Shown here piece by piece: positions 26,524 to 35,170 of a stretch of 36,889 nt of DNA (the stretch's first letter is position 1; each line of letters starts with the position of its first letter). This DNA is from an uncultured Pseudomonadota bacterium (GTDB lineage: Bacteria > Pseudomonadota > Gammaproteobacteria > Burkholderiales > SG8-39): NCBI GenBank assembly GCA_903895005.1, contig CAITSH010000180.1, positions 1-36,889 on the forward strand, given 5' to 3'. The position numbers were made by a program, and so were the translations under genes. The notes below the pieces were generated by a model. The model did no database searches and was not told the DNA's origin. It was given only the letters and a program-made list of their open reading frames with translations.

Positions 26524-27554
26524 TGGGCGCCTCCTCAAACCCGAGTTTTCTTATCATTCGCCGAGACAATATCGGTGATTTGGTTTGCACCACCCCTATG
26601 ATCGCTGCGCTTAGGACGCATTACCCCGATGCCTGGATAGGCGCATTGGTCAATCGTTATGCCGAGCCGGTGCTGGCGGGGAATCCCGATCTTGACGAAG
26701 TGTTCAGTTACCAGAAGGGCAAGCACCGCCTGCCCGGCGAGACAGTCCTTGGCCTGTATGCCCAGCGCTTGCGCATGCTGCTTGGTTTGCGCAAACGTGA
26801 GATTGACTACGTGATACTTGCCGCACCGGGATACCAGGCAAGTGCAGAGCGCCTGGCGCGCTGGGTTAAGCCGCGCAACATAATCGGCTTTGATAACGGC
26901 TCAGGGTTGGCAAACATGGCGGTTTCGATCAAAGCCGAGTCTAGGCAGCATCAGGTCGAGAACATCTTCCGGTTGCTGACTGCGCTGCAAATCGAAGGTA
27001 AGCCGCCGCCGCTTAAGTTGGTGGCGAAGGTTGCGCTGGTCGATATATGGCGAAAACGATTGCGAGGTGGTGAAGGACCGATAGTCGGGGTGCACATTAG
27101 CGCGCGTGAGGCGGATCGTCGCTGGCCAGATCTACATTTCGTTGAACTGATCCGTTTGCTTACCAGCAAGCAGGGGGCGCGCGTTATTCTAAGTTGGGCT
27201 CCCGGGCGTCCCGACAACCCGCGCTTTCCCGGCGACGACGAAAGCGCGCTCAATATCGCCGCGGCCTGTTCCGGCGGAAGCTTGCTTGCCATACCGACCG
27301 ATGGTCTGGACGGTCTCATTGCAGGGCTCGCTGTTTGCGATCAGGTGATTTGCAGTGACGGGGGGCCTGTGCATCTTGCCGCAGCGCTTGGCAAGCCAGT
27401 TGTCAGTTTATTCGGTAGCGAGCATCCTGAGTTGTGGCATCCATGGGGTGTGCCTTATCGGCTCCTCCAAGCAGAAAGTCGAAATGTCCGGGACATCGCA
27501 GTGGAAGATGTGGTCTCGGCCTGGAAAGAACTGCTGCCCATGCCTGGGCAATAA
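26523..27554 (+). CDS. GT9 heptosyltransferase family protein
   Basis: A 343-residue GT9 glycosyltransferase and the last gene of the plus-strand operon. It has FLIIRRDNIGDLVCTTPMIAAL near the start, the GDLV-x-TTP form of the family signature. Towards the end it has VICSDGGPVHLAAALGKPVVSLFGS. Compared with WaaF the acceptor domain is divergent, so the sugar is uncertain. The ATG at 26523 shares its A with the preceding TGA; a TTG 3 bases earlier is possible. It converges with the minus-strand dehydratase gene across 90 bases. Confidence 0.85.
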   Translation: MGASSNPSFLIIRRDNIGDLVCTTPMIAALRTHYPDAWIGALVNRYAEPVLAGNPDLDEVFSYQKGKHRLPGETVLGLYAQRLRMLLGLRKREIDYVILAAPGYQASAERLARWVKPRNIIGFDNGSGLANMAVSIKAESRQHQVENIFRLLTALQIEGKPPPLKLVAKVALVDIWRKRLRGGEGPIVGVHISAREADRRWPDLHFVELIRLLTSKQGARVILSWAPGRPDNPRFPGDDESALNIAAACSGGSLLAIPTDGLDGLIAGLAVCDQVICSDGGPVHLAAALGKPVVSLFGSEHPELWHPWGVPYRLLQAESRNVRDIAVEDVVSAWKELLPMPGQ

Positions 27555-27570
27555 GTCACTTCCTCCACAA

Positions 27571-27600
27571 ATGCGTAGTTCCAATTTGGAAAATTCGCAT
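27571..27600. terminator. hairpin between convergent operons
   Basis: ATGCG (27571-27575) and CGCAT (27596-27600) enclose TTCCAA (27579-27584) and TTGGAA (27586-27591). This nested inverted repeat sits between two convergent genes, where a shared terminator is expected. There is no U-tract on either strand, so the call is weak. Confidence 0.35.
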
Positions 27601-27644
27601 CCGTTGTCGCATCCAAGCAGTGGGCGCCTGCCGAGAATCCCGTT

Positions 27645-29489
27645 TCAGCTCGGCGCTCGTTCCGCGTCGGCGTCGCGAGGGGCGTACTCGGGTACCAAGG
27701 CCTTCAACATGGAACGCACAGCGCTATCGGTCTCGGGTGTTGGTTGCTCCAACCAGGTCGCCATTTCATCCCGCCAGGTCGTGCCGGGACGAGTGTTGGT
27801 TTTCGCGATACGCAACTTCGGATGCGGCGTAGGCAGGGTCTGTTCGCTGTCCGCGAGCAGCTCCTCGTAAAGCTTCTCCCCGGCGCGAAGCCCTGTGAAT
27901 TCGATGCGTATGTCCTGCACCCCGAAGCCCGATAGCCGGATCAAATCACGCGCCAAATCAACGATTTTTACAGGATCGCCCATGTCCAGGACGAAGATTT
28001 CACCGCCTGTACCCATCAAGCCTGCCTGCAATACGAGTTGTGCCGCCTCGGGAATCGACATGAAATAGCGCGTAATTTCCGGATGGGTGACCGTGATCGG
28101 ACCGCCTCGTGCAATTTGTTCGCGGAATTTCGGGATAACGCTGCCGGTTGATCCGAGCACGTTGCCGAAGCGAACGACAACAAAACGCGTCGCCTCCGTA
28201 TCCAGGCTGTGGCATACCAGTTCGGCGAGTCGTTTGGTCGCGCCCATTACGTTGGTCGGGTTGACCGCTTTATCGGTTGAAATCAGCACGAATTTTTCTA
28301 CTCCGTGTGCGATGGAGGCTTTCGCCGCCGCTAATGTTCCAGCAACATTGTTGCGTACCGCCTCCCAGGCATTTAGTTCTTCCATCAGGGGAACATGCTT
28401 GTAGGCTGCAGCATGAAACAATGCGGTAGGTCCATATCGGCGCAGGGCGAAGTGAAGGCGCGCGGAATCTTTCACGTCACCGATGACGCAAGCGATTGCA
28501 ATTGCAGGAAATTCGCGGGTGAATTCCTGTTCAAGTCGGTACAGGGCGAATTCGCTTTGCTCAAAGAACACGATGCGCTCCGGCCGGAACCGCGCAAGCT
28601 GTCGGCACAGTTCCGCTCCGATGGAGCCTCCCGCGCCGGTGACCATGACCGTGGATTTTGTAATCCAGGTTCCCAAGCCCTGGCTATCCAGTTCAACCGG
28701 GTCACGGCCAAGAAGGTCGTCCAATTCGACTTTACGCAACTGCGAAATAGTCACTTTTCCGCTGACGATGTCGTCGTAAGACGGCACGGTCATGGCAACA
28801 ATGCCTGCTTTCGTGCAAATCTCCAGGGCACGGCGCCGCGCAGCATGGGAGGTGCCTGGCATTGCGATAATCGCCTGTCGAACGGAGTAACGTAACGCGT
28901 AAGTGGGCAGTTCGTCGATACCGCCCAGCACACTTACACCTTGAATTCGGCGTCCTAACTTCGTCGCGTTGTCATCAAGCAGACCCACCACGCGCCAGCC
29001 GCGGCTGCTCGAGAGGCTTTTTATGAGATTGACCGCTGCATCTCCGGCGCCGAGGATAAGCACGGGGGAGCTGTCCTGTGCGCCGCCGCCCCGCAGTTGA
29101 TGCTCCTTCCACGCGCGGTAGGCGAGTCGGCTACCACCCATGATCGCAATCAGCAGTATGGGGGCGAGTAGCAGGACGGAGCGCGGCACCACCGGATCGG
29201 GCTTGCCAAAATGTGCGATCAGCACAACTCCAAGCGCGGAAATCGACACGGCCAGCATAATGCGCTGCAGGTCCGGAAGGCTTGCGTAGCGCCAGACACC
29301 GCGATACAGGCCCAGCTTCCAGAACACCAAGACTTGTAGCGGCACAGCCCACATTAGCAGCGTTAACGCGCCGCGCTGATGATCCAAGGGGGCGTCAAAA
29401 TTAAAACGAAAAGCATAGGCCAGTATCCAAGCGGCAGCCGCCGCAAAAATGTCATGGCCGATGGCGAGAATCGTATTGCGATGGACCAT
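27645..29489 (-). CDS. UDP-GlcNAc 4,6-dehydratase family membrane protein (PglF/WbpM/CapD-like)
   Basis: Likely converts UDP-GlcNAc to UDP-4-keto-6-deoxy-GlcNAc, the first step towards bacillosamine-type sugars. The 614 residues give the long, membrane-anchored form: about four hydrophobic segments within residues 1-125, a CoA-binding-like Rossmann domain ([10 protein letters not shown] at about 145-154), then the catalytic SDR domain with TGAGGSIG (284-291). Tyrosine of the usual YxxxK is replaced by Met: MGATK at 415-419. This matches the Ser-Met-Lys triad known from WbpM/FlaA1-type enzymes. It starts 4 bases after the aminotransferase stop and is the last gene of the minus-strand unit. Confidence 0.9.
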   Translation of the reverse strand: MVHRNTILAIGHDIFAAAAAWILAYAFRFNFDAPLDHQRGALTLLMWAVPLQVLVFWKLGLYRGVWRYASLPDLQRIMLAVSISALGVVLIAHFGKPDPVVPRSVLLLAPILLIAIMGGSRLAYRAWKEHQLRGGGAQDSSPVLILGAGDAAVNLIKSLSSSRGWRVVGLLDDNATKLGRRIQGVSVLGGIDELPTYALRYSVRQAIIAMPGTSHAARRRALEICTKAGIVAMTVPSYDDIVSGKVTISQLRKVELDDLLGRDPVELDSQGLGTWITKSTVMVTGAGGSIGAELCRQLARFRPERIVFFEQSEFALYRLEQEFTREFPAIAIACVIGDVKDSARLHFALRRYGPTALFHAAAYKHVPLMEELNAWEAVRNNVAGTLAAAKASIAHGVEKFVLISTDKAVNPTNVMGATKRLAELVCHSLDTEATRFVVVRFGNVLGSTGSVIPKFREQIARGGPITVTHPEITRYFMSIPEAAQLVLQAGLMGTGGEIFVLDMGDPVKIVDLARDLIRLSGFGVQDIRIEFTGLRAGEKLYEELLADSEQTLPTPHPKLRIAKTNTRPGTTWRDEMATWLEQPTPETDSAVRSMLKALVPEYAPRDADAERAPS

Positions 29490-29493
29490 GGCT

Positions 29494-30720
29494 TCAGATT
29501 GAGGCAGCAGTCATTACTTTGCCGATCGCATTGCAGGTATCGTCAATATCCTGCTTTTGCAGTGTCGGATGGACCATAAACATCATGCTGGTCTGCCCAA
29601 GCTCATGCGCCACGGGCGTGGGCATTTGGTGTGTCAGTCCGGCATCTAAAAATGCCTTTTCGCGGTAAATCTCGCTGCAGCTGCCGACACCGCAGGGTAT
29701 GCCTTCAGCGCGAATCGCCTCAATTACACGCTGTTGATTCCAGCCCGGCTTCAAATGCTCGGGCCGCAGAAATGCGTAAAACTTGTAATAGGCGTGCGCG
29801 ACCCCGGATGGCACGACCGGAACCCTGAGACCGCGCATGCCTGCAAGACCTGCCGCGAGGTTTGCGGCATGTTGCCTGCGCGTTGCGCTCCATGCGGGCA
29901 GTTTTTCGAGTTGAATGATCCCGATCGCAGCCTGGAATTCCGTCATGCGCCAATTGGTGCCGAATTGGTGATGAAGCCACTTGAATGAGCCTCCCGCAGC
30001 TTCGGTTTCCGTTGCCTGTCGATTCTTGCCGTGGTCCTTATAGGACCATGCTTTTTCCCACAGCCCCGGATTGTCGGTTACAAGCATGCCCCCTTCGCCC
30101 CCCGTCGTCATGATCTTGTCCTGACAAAACGAAAACGCGGCGAAATGGCCGAATGAGCCTGCCATTCGCCCGGAAAGGGCGGCCGCATGGCTTTGAGCGC
30201 AGTCCTCGATTACATACAAACCGTGCTCATTTGCAAGACGCATGATTTCAGGCATGTCGCATGGCCAACCGGCAAGGTGTACGACGATTATCGCGCGCGT
30301 CTGCGGTGTGATTGCTGGCGCTATCGTCGCCGCCGTCAATACCTGGCTATTCGCATCGACGTCGACTATCACAGGTTTTGCACCTCTCGTGACGACGCAG
30401 CTGGCGGTGGCGAAATAAGTACGCGCCGGCACGATTACCTCGTCCCCTGCCCCGATGCCAAGGCTGGTGAGTGCCAGTTCCAAGGCCACGGTGCCGTTGG
30501 CAAGCGTTATGGAATGGCGCGCGCCGATATGGGCGGAAAATTTCGTTTCGAACAACCGGCAAAACGGACCCGTCCAGTAGTTGACCTGCCCGCTTTGCAA
30601 AACTGCTGCTGCGGCACTGATTTCATCCTCGTCAAAATGCGGCCAGGCCGGCAGAGGATCAATCCGGACAGGTGTACCGCCATCTACAGCCAATTGGCGT
30701 TTTGCAGTTTTAAGTTGCAT
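29494..30720 (-). CDS. DegT/DnrJ/EryC1 family sugar aminotransferase (PglE-like)
   Basis: PLP-dependent aminotransferase, 408 residues. It probably aminates the 4-keto sugar produced by the neighbouring dehydratase. Family signs: NYWTGPFCRLFE near the N-terminus, LANGTVALELAL, the aspartate in YVIEDCAQSHAA (Asp173) that contacts the PLP nitrogen, and SFCQDKIMTTGGEGGM with the Schiff-base Lys202. The extra N-terminal stretch AVDGGTPVRIDPLPAWP resembles AHBA-synthase-like members of the family, so substrate naming as PglE rests partly on context. The ATG at 30720 follows the acetyltransferase stop by 7 bases. Confidence 0.88.
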   Translation of the reverse strand: MQLKTAKRQLAVDGGTPVRIDPLPAWPHFDEDEISAAAAVLQSGQVNYWTGPFCRLFETKFSAHIGARHSITLANGTVALELALTSLGIGAGDEVIVPARTYFATASCVVTRGAKPVIVDVDANSQVLTAATIAPAITPQTRAIIVVHLAGWPCDMPEIMRLANEHGLYVIEDCAQSHAAALSGRMAGSFGHFAAFSFCQDKIMTTGGEGGMLVTDNPGLWEKAWSYKDHGKNRQATETEAAGGSFKWLHHQFGTNWRMTEFQAAIGIIQLEKLPAWSATRRQHAANLAAGLAGMRGLRVPVVPSGVAHAYYKFYAFLRPEHLKPGWNQQRVIEAIRAEGIPCGVGSCSEIYREKAFLDAGLTHQMPTPVAHELGQTSMMFMVHPTLQKQDIDDTCNAIGKVMTAASI

Positions 30721-30727
30721 TTTTCGA

Positions 30728-31357
30728 TTATCGCTGGCGAGCGGGAGCCCCGGTCACGGTTGCTTTTTCTGCGACGTCATCAATTACGACAGAGCCCGCG
30801 CCGATAGTGGCGTTATCGCCTATTCGTTTGGAGGGAACGACCACGCAGCCGGCCCCCACAAGGGCGCCCATGCCGACTTGGACATGACCGCACAGCCGGC
30901 ACCCCGGGGCAAGGTGTACCTCATCGCCGATGATGCAATCATGATCCACTGAAGCGCAGGTGTTAATGATCGCGTTTTGCCCGATTGACGTATCTGAATT
31001 GATGACGGTTCCGGCCATGACGACGGAGCCTTCGCCAATGGTGACTCCGCGTGCGAGTTTCGCGTCGGGGTGTATCGCCTTGATCAGGGTGACTCCTGCA
31101 GCGCGCAGGCGTTGTGCCGCGAGACCGCGTGCGTGATTGTTGCCAATTGCGACTATTGCAAGTGACGGGGCGTCGCGAAGCGACGCCAGATCCGACTCAT
31201 TCCCAAGTACACGATAGCCGTAAACTTCCCTACCTTTCAGGCCGGGATTTTCGTCGATGAGGAATGCAACATCATAACGGGCGTCGCGTTCAAGGATGTC
31301 GAGCACCACTTTGGCGTGGCCACCTGCACCGACCACGAATACGAGGGGCTTACTCAT
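30728..31357 (-). CDS. sugar O/N-acetyltransferase with left-handed beta helix (PglD-like)
   Basis: A 209-residue acetyltransferase of the NeuD/PglD group. It starts MSKPLVFVVGAGGHAKVVLD, the small N-terminal Rossmann-like domain, followed by hexapeptide repeats (for example GVTIGEGSVVMAGTVINSD) and VDHDCIIGDEVHLAPG, with the likely catalytic His in the second. In the PglD reaction acetyl-CoA acetylates the 4-amino group. I take the ATG at 31357, whose first 8 bases overlap the sugar transferase end; a start at 31426 would add a disordered tail inside the preceding gene. Its place between the aminotransferase and the PglC-like gene supports the bacillosamine-like assignment. Confidence 0.9.
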   Translation of the reverse strand: MSKPLVFVVGAGGHAKVVLDILERDARYDVAFLIDENPGLKGREVYGYRVLGNESDLASLRDAPSLAIVAIGNNHARGLAAQRLRAAGVTLIKAIHPDAKLARGVTIGEGSVVMAGTVINSDTSIGQNAIINTCASVDHDCIIGDEVHLAPGCRLCGHVQVGMGALVGAGCVVVPSKRIGDNATIGAGSVVIDDVAEKATVTGAPARQR

Positions 31358-31967
31358 TTGGATGACGGGGAAGTCCTGCGTTACCGGTGAAACGGGGCAT
31401 GGTTGCTTCGCCGGGACTGCTGACACCGCTGCGCGCCAGTACTTTGAATATGGTGAGGCATAAAATTTTCAAGTCGAGCCAAAATGACTGGTTTTCGATG
31501 TACCAGATGTCAAGGCGGAACCGTTCCTCCCATGTTTGCGTATTCCTTCCATTTATTTGCGCCCAGCCCGTAATACCGGGGCGTACGTTATGGCGTCGCG
31601 CCTGGTCGGAGGAATAAAGAGGCAGGTATTCCATCAATAGGGGGCGCGGTCCAACCAAGCTCATGTCGCCCTTAAGAACATTGATAAATTGAGGAAATTC
31701 GTCAAGACTCATCTTTCGCATGGTTGCGCCGAAAGGCGTTAGTCTTAACCCATCTTGGACTAGGTCGCCCGCCTCGTTTTTCTGATCAGTCATGGTCCGG
31801 AATTTGTACAAAACGAACGAACGTCCATGTAGGCCAGCACGTTGTTGACGAAAGATAACGGGCCTGCCAAGGCTAACGAAGACACAAAGCGAAATCAAAG
31901 CCAGTACCGGGCAGAGTGCTACCAACATTACCAGCGAAACGCAGGCATCAAAGAGGCGTTTCAGCAT
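31350..31967 (-). CDS. undecaprenyl-phosphate sugar-1-phosphate transferase (PglC/WcaJ type)
   Basis: Monotopic phosphoglycosyltransferase that loads a sugar-1-phosphate onto undecaprenyl phosphate at the inner membrane. I choose the ATG at 31967 because AAGGGG lies 4-5 bases before it (plus-strand 31972-31977), giving 205 residues, close to PglC; an ATG at 32042 would give 230. The N-terminal re-entrant helix covers about residues 8-34. Then come RPVIFRQQRAG, FRTMTDQKNEAGD, and the catalytic DE dyad in SLDEFPQFINVL (Asp89, Glu90), followed by SLVGPRPL and RPGITGWAQING. No large polytopic N-terminal region is present, so it is the small PglC-like form rather than WcaJ. Confidence 0.92.
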   Translation of the reverse strand: MLKRLFDACVSLVMLVALCPVLALISLCVFVSLGRPVIFRQQRAGLHGRSFVLYKFRTMTDQKNEAGDLVQDGLRLTPFGATMRKMSLDEFPQFINVLKGDMSLVGPRPLLMEYLPLYSSDQARRHNVRPGITGWAQINGRNTQTWEERFRLDIWYIENQSFWLDLKILCLTIFKVLARSGVSSPGEATMPRFTGNAGLPRHPNE

Positions 31968-32344
31968 TTGACCCCTTGTCATTCTGTAAGTTGAGTCGTA
32001 ATGGTTCAATAACTCCAAAGCGGTTGCGTCTGTTTCCAACATGCGAAAACGTCTTTTTCATCAAGAGCCGCATTTTATACGTTGTGTGGCGCATTCGGTG
32101 GCCAAGTCTTCCTTGAGCGGTGCAGCAATTGTCAAGAAGACATAGAGCGGGATTGGTGCGTTGATTTTTATTTTAAGGCAATTGAGACGAGCAAACTTTG
32201 GACGAGTCAAAACCCATGCGATTCGAGTCCCGCTCAGCGCACGCCTTTCCGGGTGTCACGGCTGCCTGCATGTCCGGCAGTGCACCCCGACCATGAAGTC
32301 ACACACGTCGCGGCTCGAACGTGAATTTCAAAACGCAAGCTTGG
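31968..32344 (-). other. leader/intergenic region upstream of the bacillosamine-like operon
   Basis: About 377 bases lie between the PglC-like start at 31967 and the flippase-fusion stop. No supported gene is present. On the minus strand a TATAAA (plus-strand 32074-32079) could be a -10 box, but no -35 fits at normal spacing. A two-part hairpin lies at 32251-32287: GGGTG pairs with CACCC and CTGCC with GGCAG. It has no U-tract. Confidence 0.45.
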
Positions 32345-35170
32345 CTATTTGCGTGCGATCCACTGCCCGTAGAGGGTTACGCACATAAGAATTGACGTGC
32401 TACCGACAATCGCAACATTTTGAAAATGTAATGCCATGGCGTATCCCGCAAGGACAAGCCAACTCCCGATGACGGCCGACACCTGCCGCAAATTCAACCC
32501 TGTTTGGCCTCGCGTCAGGAGGATTAGGGTCAACGTGGAAACTCCGATAGATATTGTCCAGGCCGCGGCCATGCCAACTACGCCATAGGCCGGAATCGAA
32601 GCCATGTTTAATACCAGATTGATGGCCAGCCCGGCGATGGCGGAAGACAATACCTTATTTGAAGCGTGAGTCACGGCAGCAAGCTTGATTAACAGCAACG
32701 CACAAATCACGAAGGGAATTTGTAGTGCACCTAACTTGACGGTATGTGCGAGTAGCAATTTTTGATGCGGATCGACTGCGTCTCCGGGAAACGCTGCCGA
32801 AATCAAGGGCTCCGAGAATGCAAACCCAACGAGCGCCGCTAGAATTCCCAGCCAAGTTCCGGCAATGAGCATGAGGTACACGTCGTCACGGAGTCGCTTA
32901 TTTGCGCCACCAGACACTAATTTCGCCAGATAAGGTGCGATTACCGACGACATGATGGCTGCTGTGAGCCCAGACACCAGTTGGACCAATTTTGTACCCA
33001 TAGCCCAAGTCGATACTGAGCCCGCCGCTAATTTTCCTGCGAACCAGTAGTTGATCGGATTTGAGATATTAATTACAAATGCCGCCAATACGAGAAAACT
33101 GAAGTTTTGGCCCCATCCGGGGACGCTTTGAAGTCCCGTGATAGAACCGGGTCGAAGCGAATAGCCGCTGCGGTACGCAAATAGAAATACAACGAAGATG
33201 TTCGCGAGTTGTCCGAAAATCATTCCCCAAACGGCCGCGTATAACGCAATTGATTTATCCGCGATAAGAATTGCGGCGATGACACATACAGGGACGAGTA
33301 ATTGAGCGCTGGCAACGACCTTGTGGTAGTTGAGGCTATTGAGGATGCTGTTACCGGCTATTGCAAGTCCTGAGAGAAATAAAAGCGGTAAAGCCAACCG
33401 GAGTAACTGAACCGAGCTCGCGCTGTCCGCAACGGTTAGGACCGAGTGAAAAAGAAAATCGGAAAATTCAAAAAGAATCAGGCACGCCGCTCCAGAAAGG
33501 ATAAGTGAGAAACTGATCGCAGCTCGCAAGAATGGAAGGCGACTTCCTGCTGTTGTTGCCAGCCGTTGGATGCCGCTAGTCAAGGAATCTCCGAGGGGCA
33601 GGGTTAGCACGTTGACGAAAAACATCGGCAACAGCAGTGCGGCGAAAAGGCTGTCTGTTTTCGAGCCAAACCCGTTGATGTTCATGAGTAACAGGTCACG
33701 CGTGACCAGTCCAAGGTACCCGATAGCCGTGATGAGAAAAACTACAATGCCGGCTCCTAACGCTGCCCGTCGGCCGCCGCTCGGAATTGCCACTCCGTCT
33801 GACAAGATGTTCGATGCCACGGGTTGGCTCCGTGGTGAAAATCGTGAGGGGATCAATTCGTCAAGAAAGGATATCCAGCCGATGGAGCCCATGAGAATTA
33901 ACAAAAACAAAGGCCCATAGCGGATTCTGTGTAGGGTGCCGACGTTTGGGCTGACATAAGAAAGCACTGTCAGTACGAATAGGGCAAACGCCAGGCATGC
34001 AAAAACCGCAGCGCGGGGCTTTCGGGCAATGAGAAGGAGTACACCCGGAAACAGCAAATACCAAAGGAGTGTTTCCAGTGCGCCAATTACACGCGGTATG
34101 GTAGGTCGATCCCGCCATGTATTAGGAAATGGCGAAAAAAGCCCCACCACAAGTGCGCGTGGCAGGTAGGACAACATATCGCTCGCGTTGTTTGGTGCAA
34201 TGTCATCATCAACGATCGATCCCGCCCCGATTTTTTTGCCAGATTCAATCGTGTGGTTCCTAATACTCGACACTCTTTCAAACAGATGATCAATTTGAGA
34301 GGGAAGCGTCTGCGATTTTTGCCAGCGCCACTCCGCGAATTGAATTCCTGAAGTACTCGTCTCGGGTGAGAAGGACGAAATGCCGGACGGCACAAGAGTG
34401 GCCATTGCAATTGCAACGACGACCAATCCCCCGGTGCCTTTGAGTGTTACCAGAGATCCCGGGGGACGGCTGAAAACTGAGTGCGCAAGCACGCCGAGCC
34501 AAGCGCAAAAAAAGGCCGCTGCGAATACCCACAGCATGTAGGGGCGCATGGCGGCGACGTGCGCCAGTCCCAAAAGCATCAATGATGCCCCGATTAGAAA
34601 ATGCTTTTTTCCGCTCCAGCGTATCTCCCGTAAAAAGGAAAAGAGAGCGATCAAGCTGCCAGCAATCAGAAATGCGTCCTTGTGGTTTTGGCCATACCAG
34701 ACCAGCGCTGAAGGAAAAGTCAAAAATAGCAAGGCTGCGAGGAGGCCGCCGAGACGACCGTTAGATCCTGGCAACAGCGAATTGCCCAATACATAAATCA
34801 TCAGCACACCGAGCGCGTGGTAGGCTGCGTTGATTGGAATAAACAATGTCGGTTCTGGGCCGAGCATGGCGTAGAGGGCTGCAAGCAAACCGACGTTCCC
34901 CGTCATTCCCGCTGACGGAAAAAGTCTCCACGCCGACCAGCCAAACGCCTTGATTTGGACGGCCATCGTTATGGCGGACTCGTGAAAAATGGTGGCGTCG
35001 TTTCCTAACAACCCGTGCCCGGCATGCATTTGGGGCATGTTCGGCAGAATTAGCTTTTGTAACAAAATAGCCATGCAACTCGCATAGGCAAAAGCAAGTA
35101 ACCAAACTACAAAGGGAGCTGGTAGCTTGGTTGGAAGATTTGCTGATGCGTCGGGGCAATGCGATTTCAA
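32345..35170 (-). CDS. fusion membrane protein: GT-C/polymerase-like half plus MurJ/Wzx-like flippase half
   Basis: A 941-residue polytopic protein with about 20 or more hydrophobic segments. Residues 1-440 resemble GT-C type or polymerase-like glycan proteins: an early loop GNDATIFHESA (57-66) with an Asp and His, YGQNHKDAF (159-167), and a large soluble loop at about 262-335. A low-hydrophobicity linker follows (440-470). Residues 472-941 look like the MviN/MurJ-Wzx fold, with GLVTRDLLLMNINGFGSKTDS near its start. One protein may make or polymerise and then flip a lipid-linked glycan; this is inference. The start is a TTG at 35170, directly after an in-frame stop with no ribosome site; the next Met would cut the first helix. 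Codon use is visibly more A/T-rich than in neighbours. Confidence 0.75.
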   Translation of the reverse strand: MKSHCPDASANLPTKLPAPFVVWLLAFAYASCMAILLQKLILPNMPQMHAGHGLLGNDATIFHESAITMAVQIKAFGWSAWRLFPSAGMTGNVGLLAALYAMLGPEPTLFIPINAAYHALGVLMIYVLGNSLLPGSNGRLGGLLAALLFLTFPSALVWYGQNHKDAFLIAGSLIALFSFLREIRWSGKKHFLIGASLMLLGLAHVAAMRPYMLWVFAAAFFCAWLGVLAHSVFSRPPGSLVTLKGTGGLVVVAIAMATLVPSGISSFSPETSTSGIQFAEWRWQKSQTLPSQIDHLFERVSSIRNHTIESGKKIGAGSIVDDDIAPNNASDMLSYLPRALVVGLFSPFPNTWRDRPTIPRVIGALETLLWYLLFPGVLLLIARKPRAAVFACLAFALFVLTVLSYVSPNVGTLHRIRYGPLFLLILMGSIGWISFLDELIPSRFSPRSQPVASNILSDGVAIPSGGRRAALGAGIVVFLITAIGYLGLVTRDLLLMNINGFGSKTDSLFAALLLPMFFVNVLTLPLGDSLTSGIQRLATTAGSRLPFLRAAISFSLILSGAACLILFEFSDFLFHSVLTVADSASSVQLLRLALPLLFLSGLAIAGNSILNSLNYHKVVASAQLLVPVCVIAAILIADKSIALYAAVWGMIFGQLANIFVVFLFAYRSGYSLRPGSITGLQSVPGWGQNFSFLVLAAFVINISNPINYWFAGKLAAGSVSTWAMGTKLVQLVSGLTAAIMSSVIAPYLAKLVSGGANKRLRDDVYLMLIAGTWLGILAALVGFAFSEPLISAAFPGDAVDPHQKLLLAHTVKLGALQIPFVICALLLIKLAAVTHASNKVLSSAIAGLAINLVLNMASIPAYGVVGMAAAWTISIGVSTLTLILLTRGQTGLNLRQVSAVIGSWLVLAGYAMALHFQNVAIVGSTSILMCVTLYGQWIARK

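Noticed and set aside
32216..32240. tRNA T-arm-like word GATTCGAGTCCCGC
   Set aside because: The 5' half of the T stem does not pair with the 3' half, and no acceptor, D or anticodon arm is present around it.
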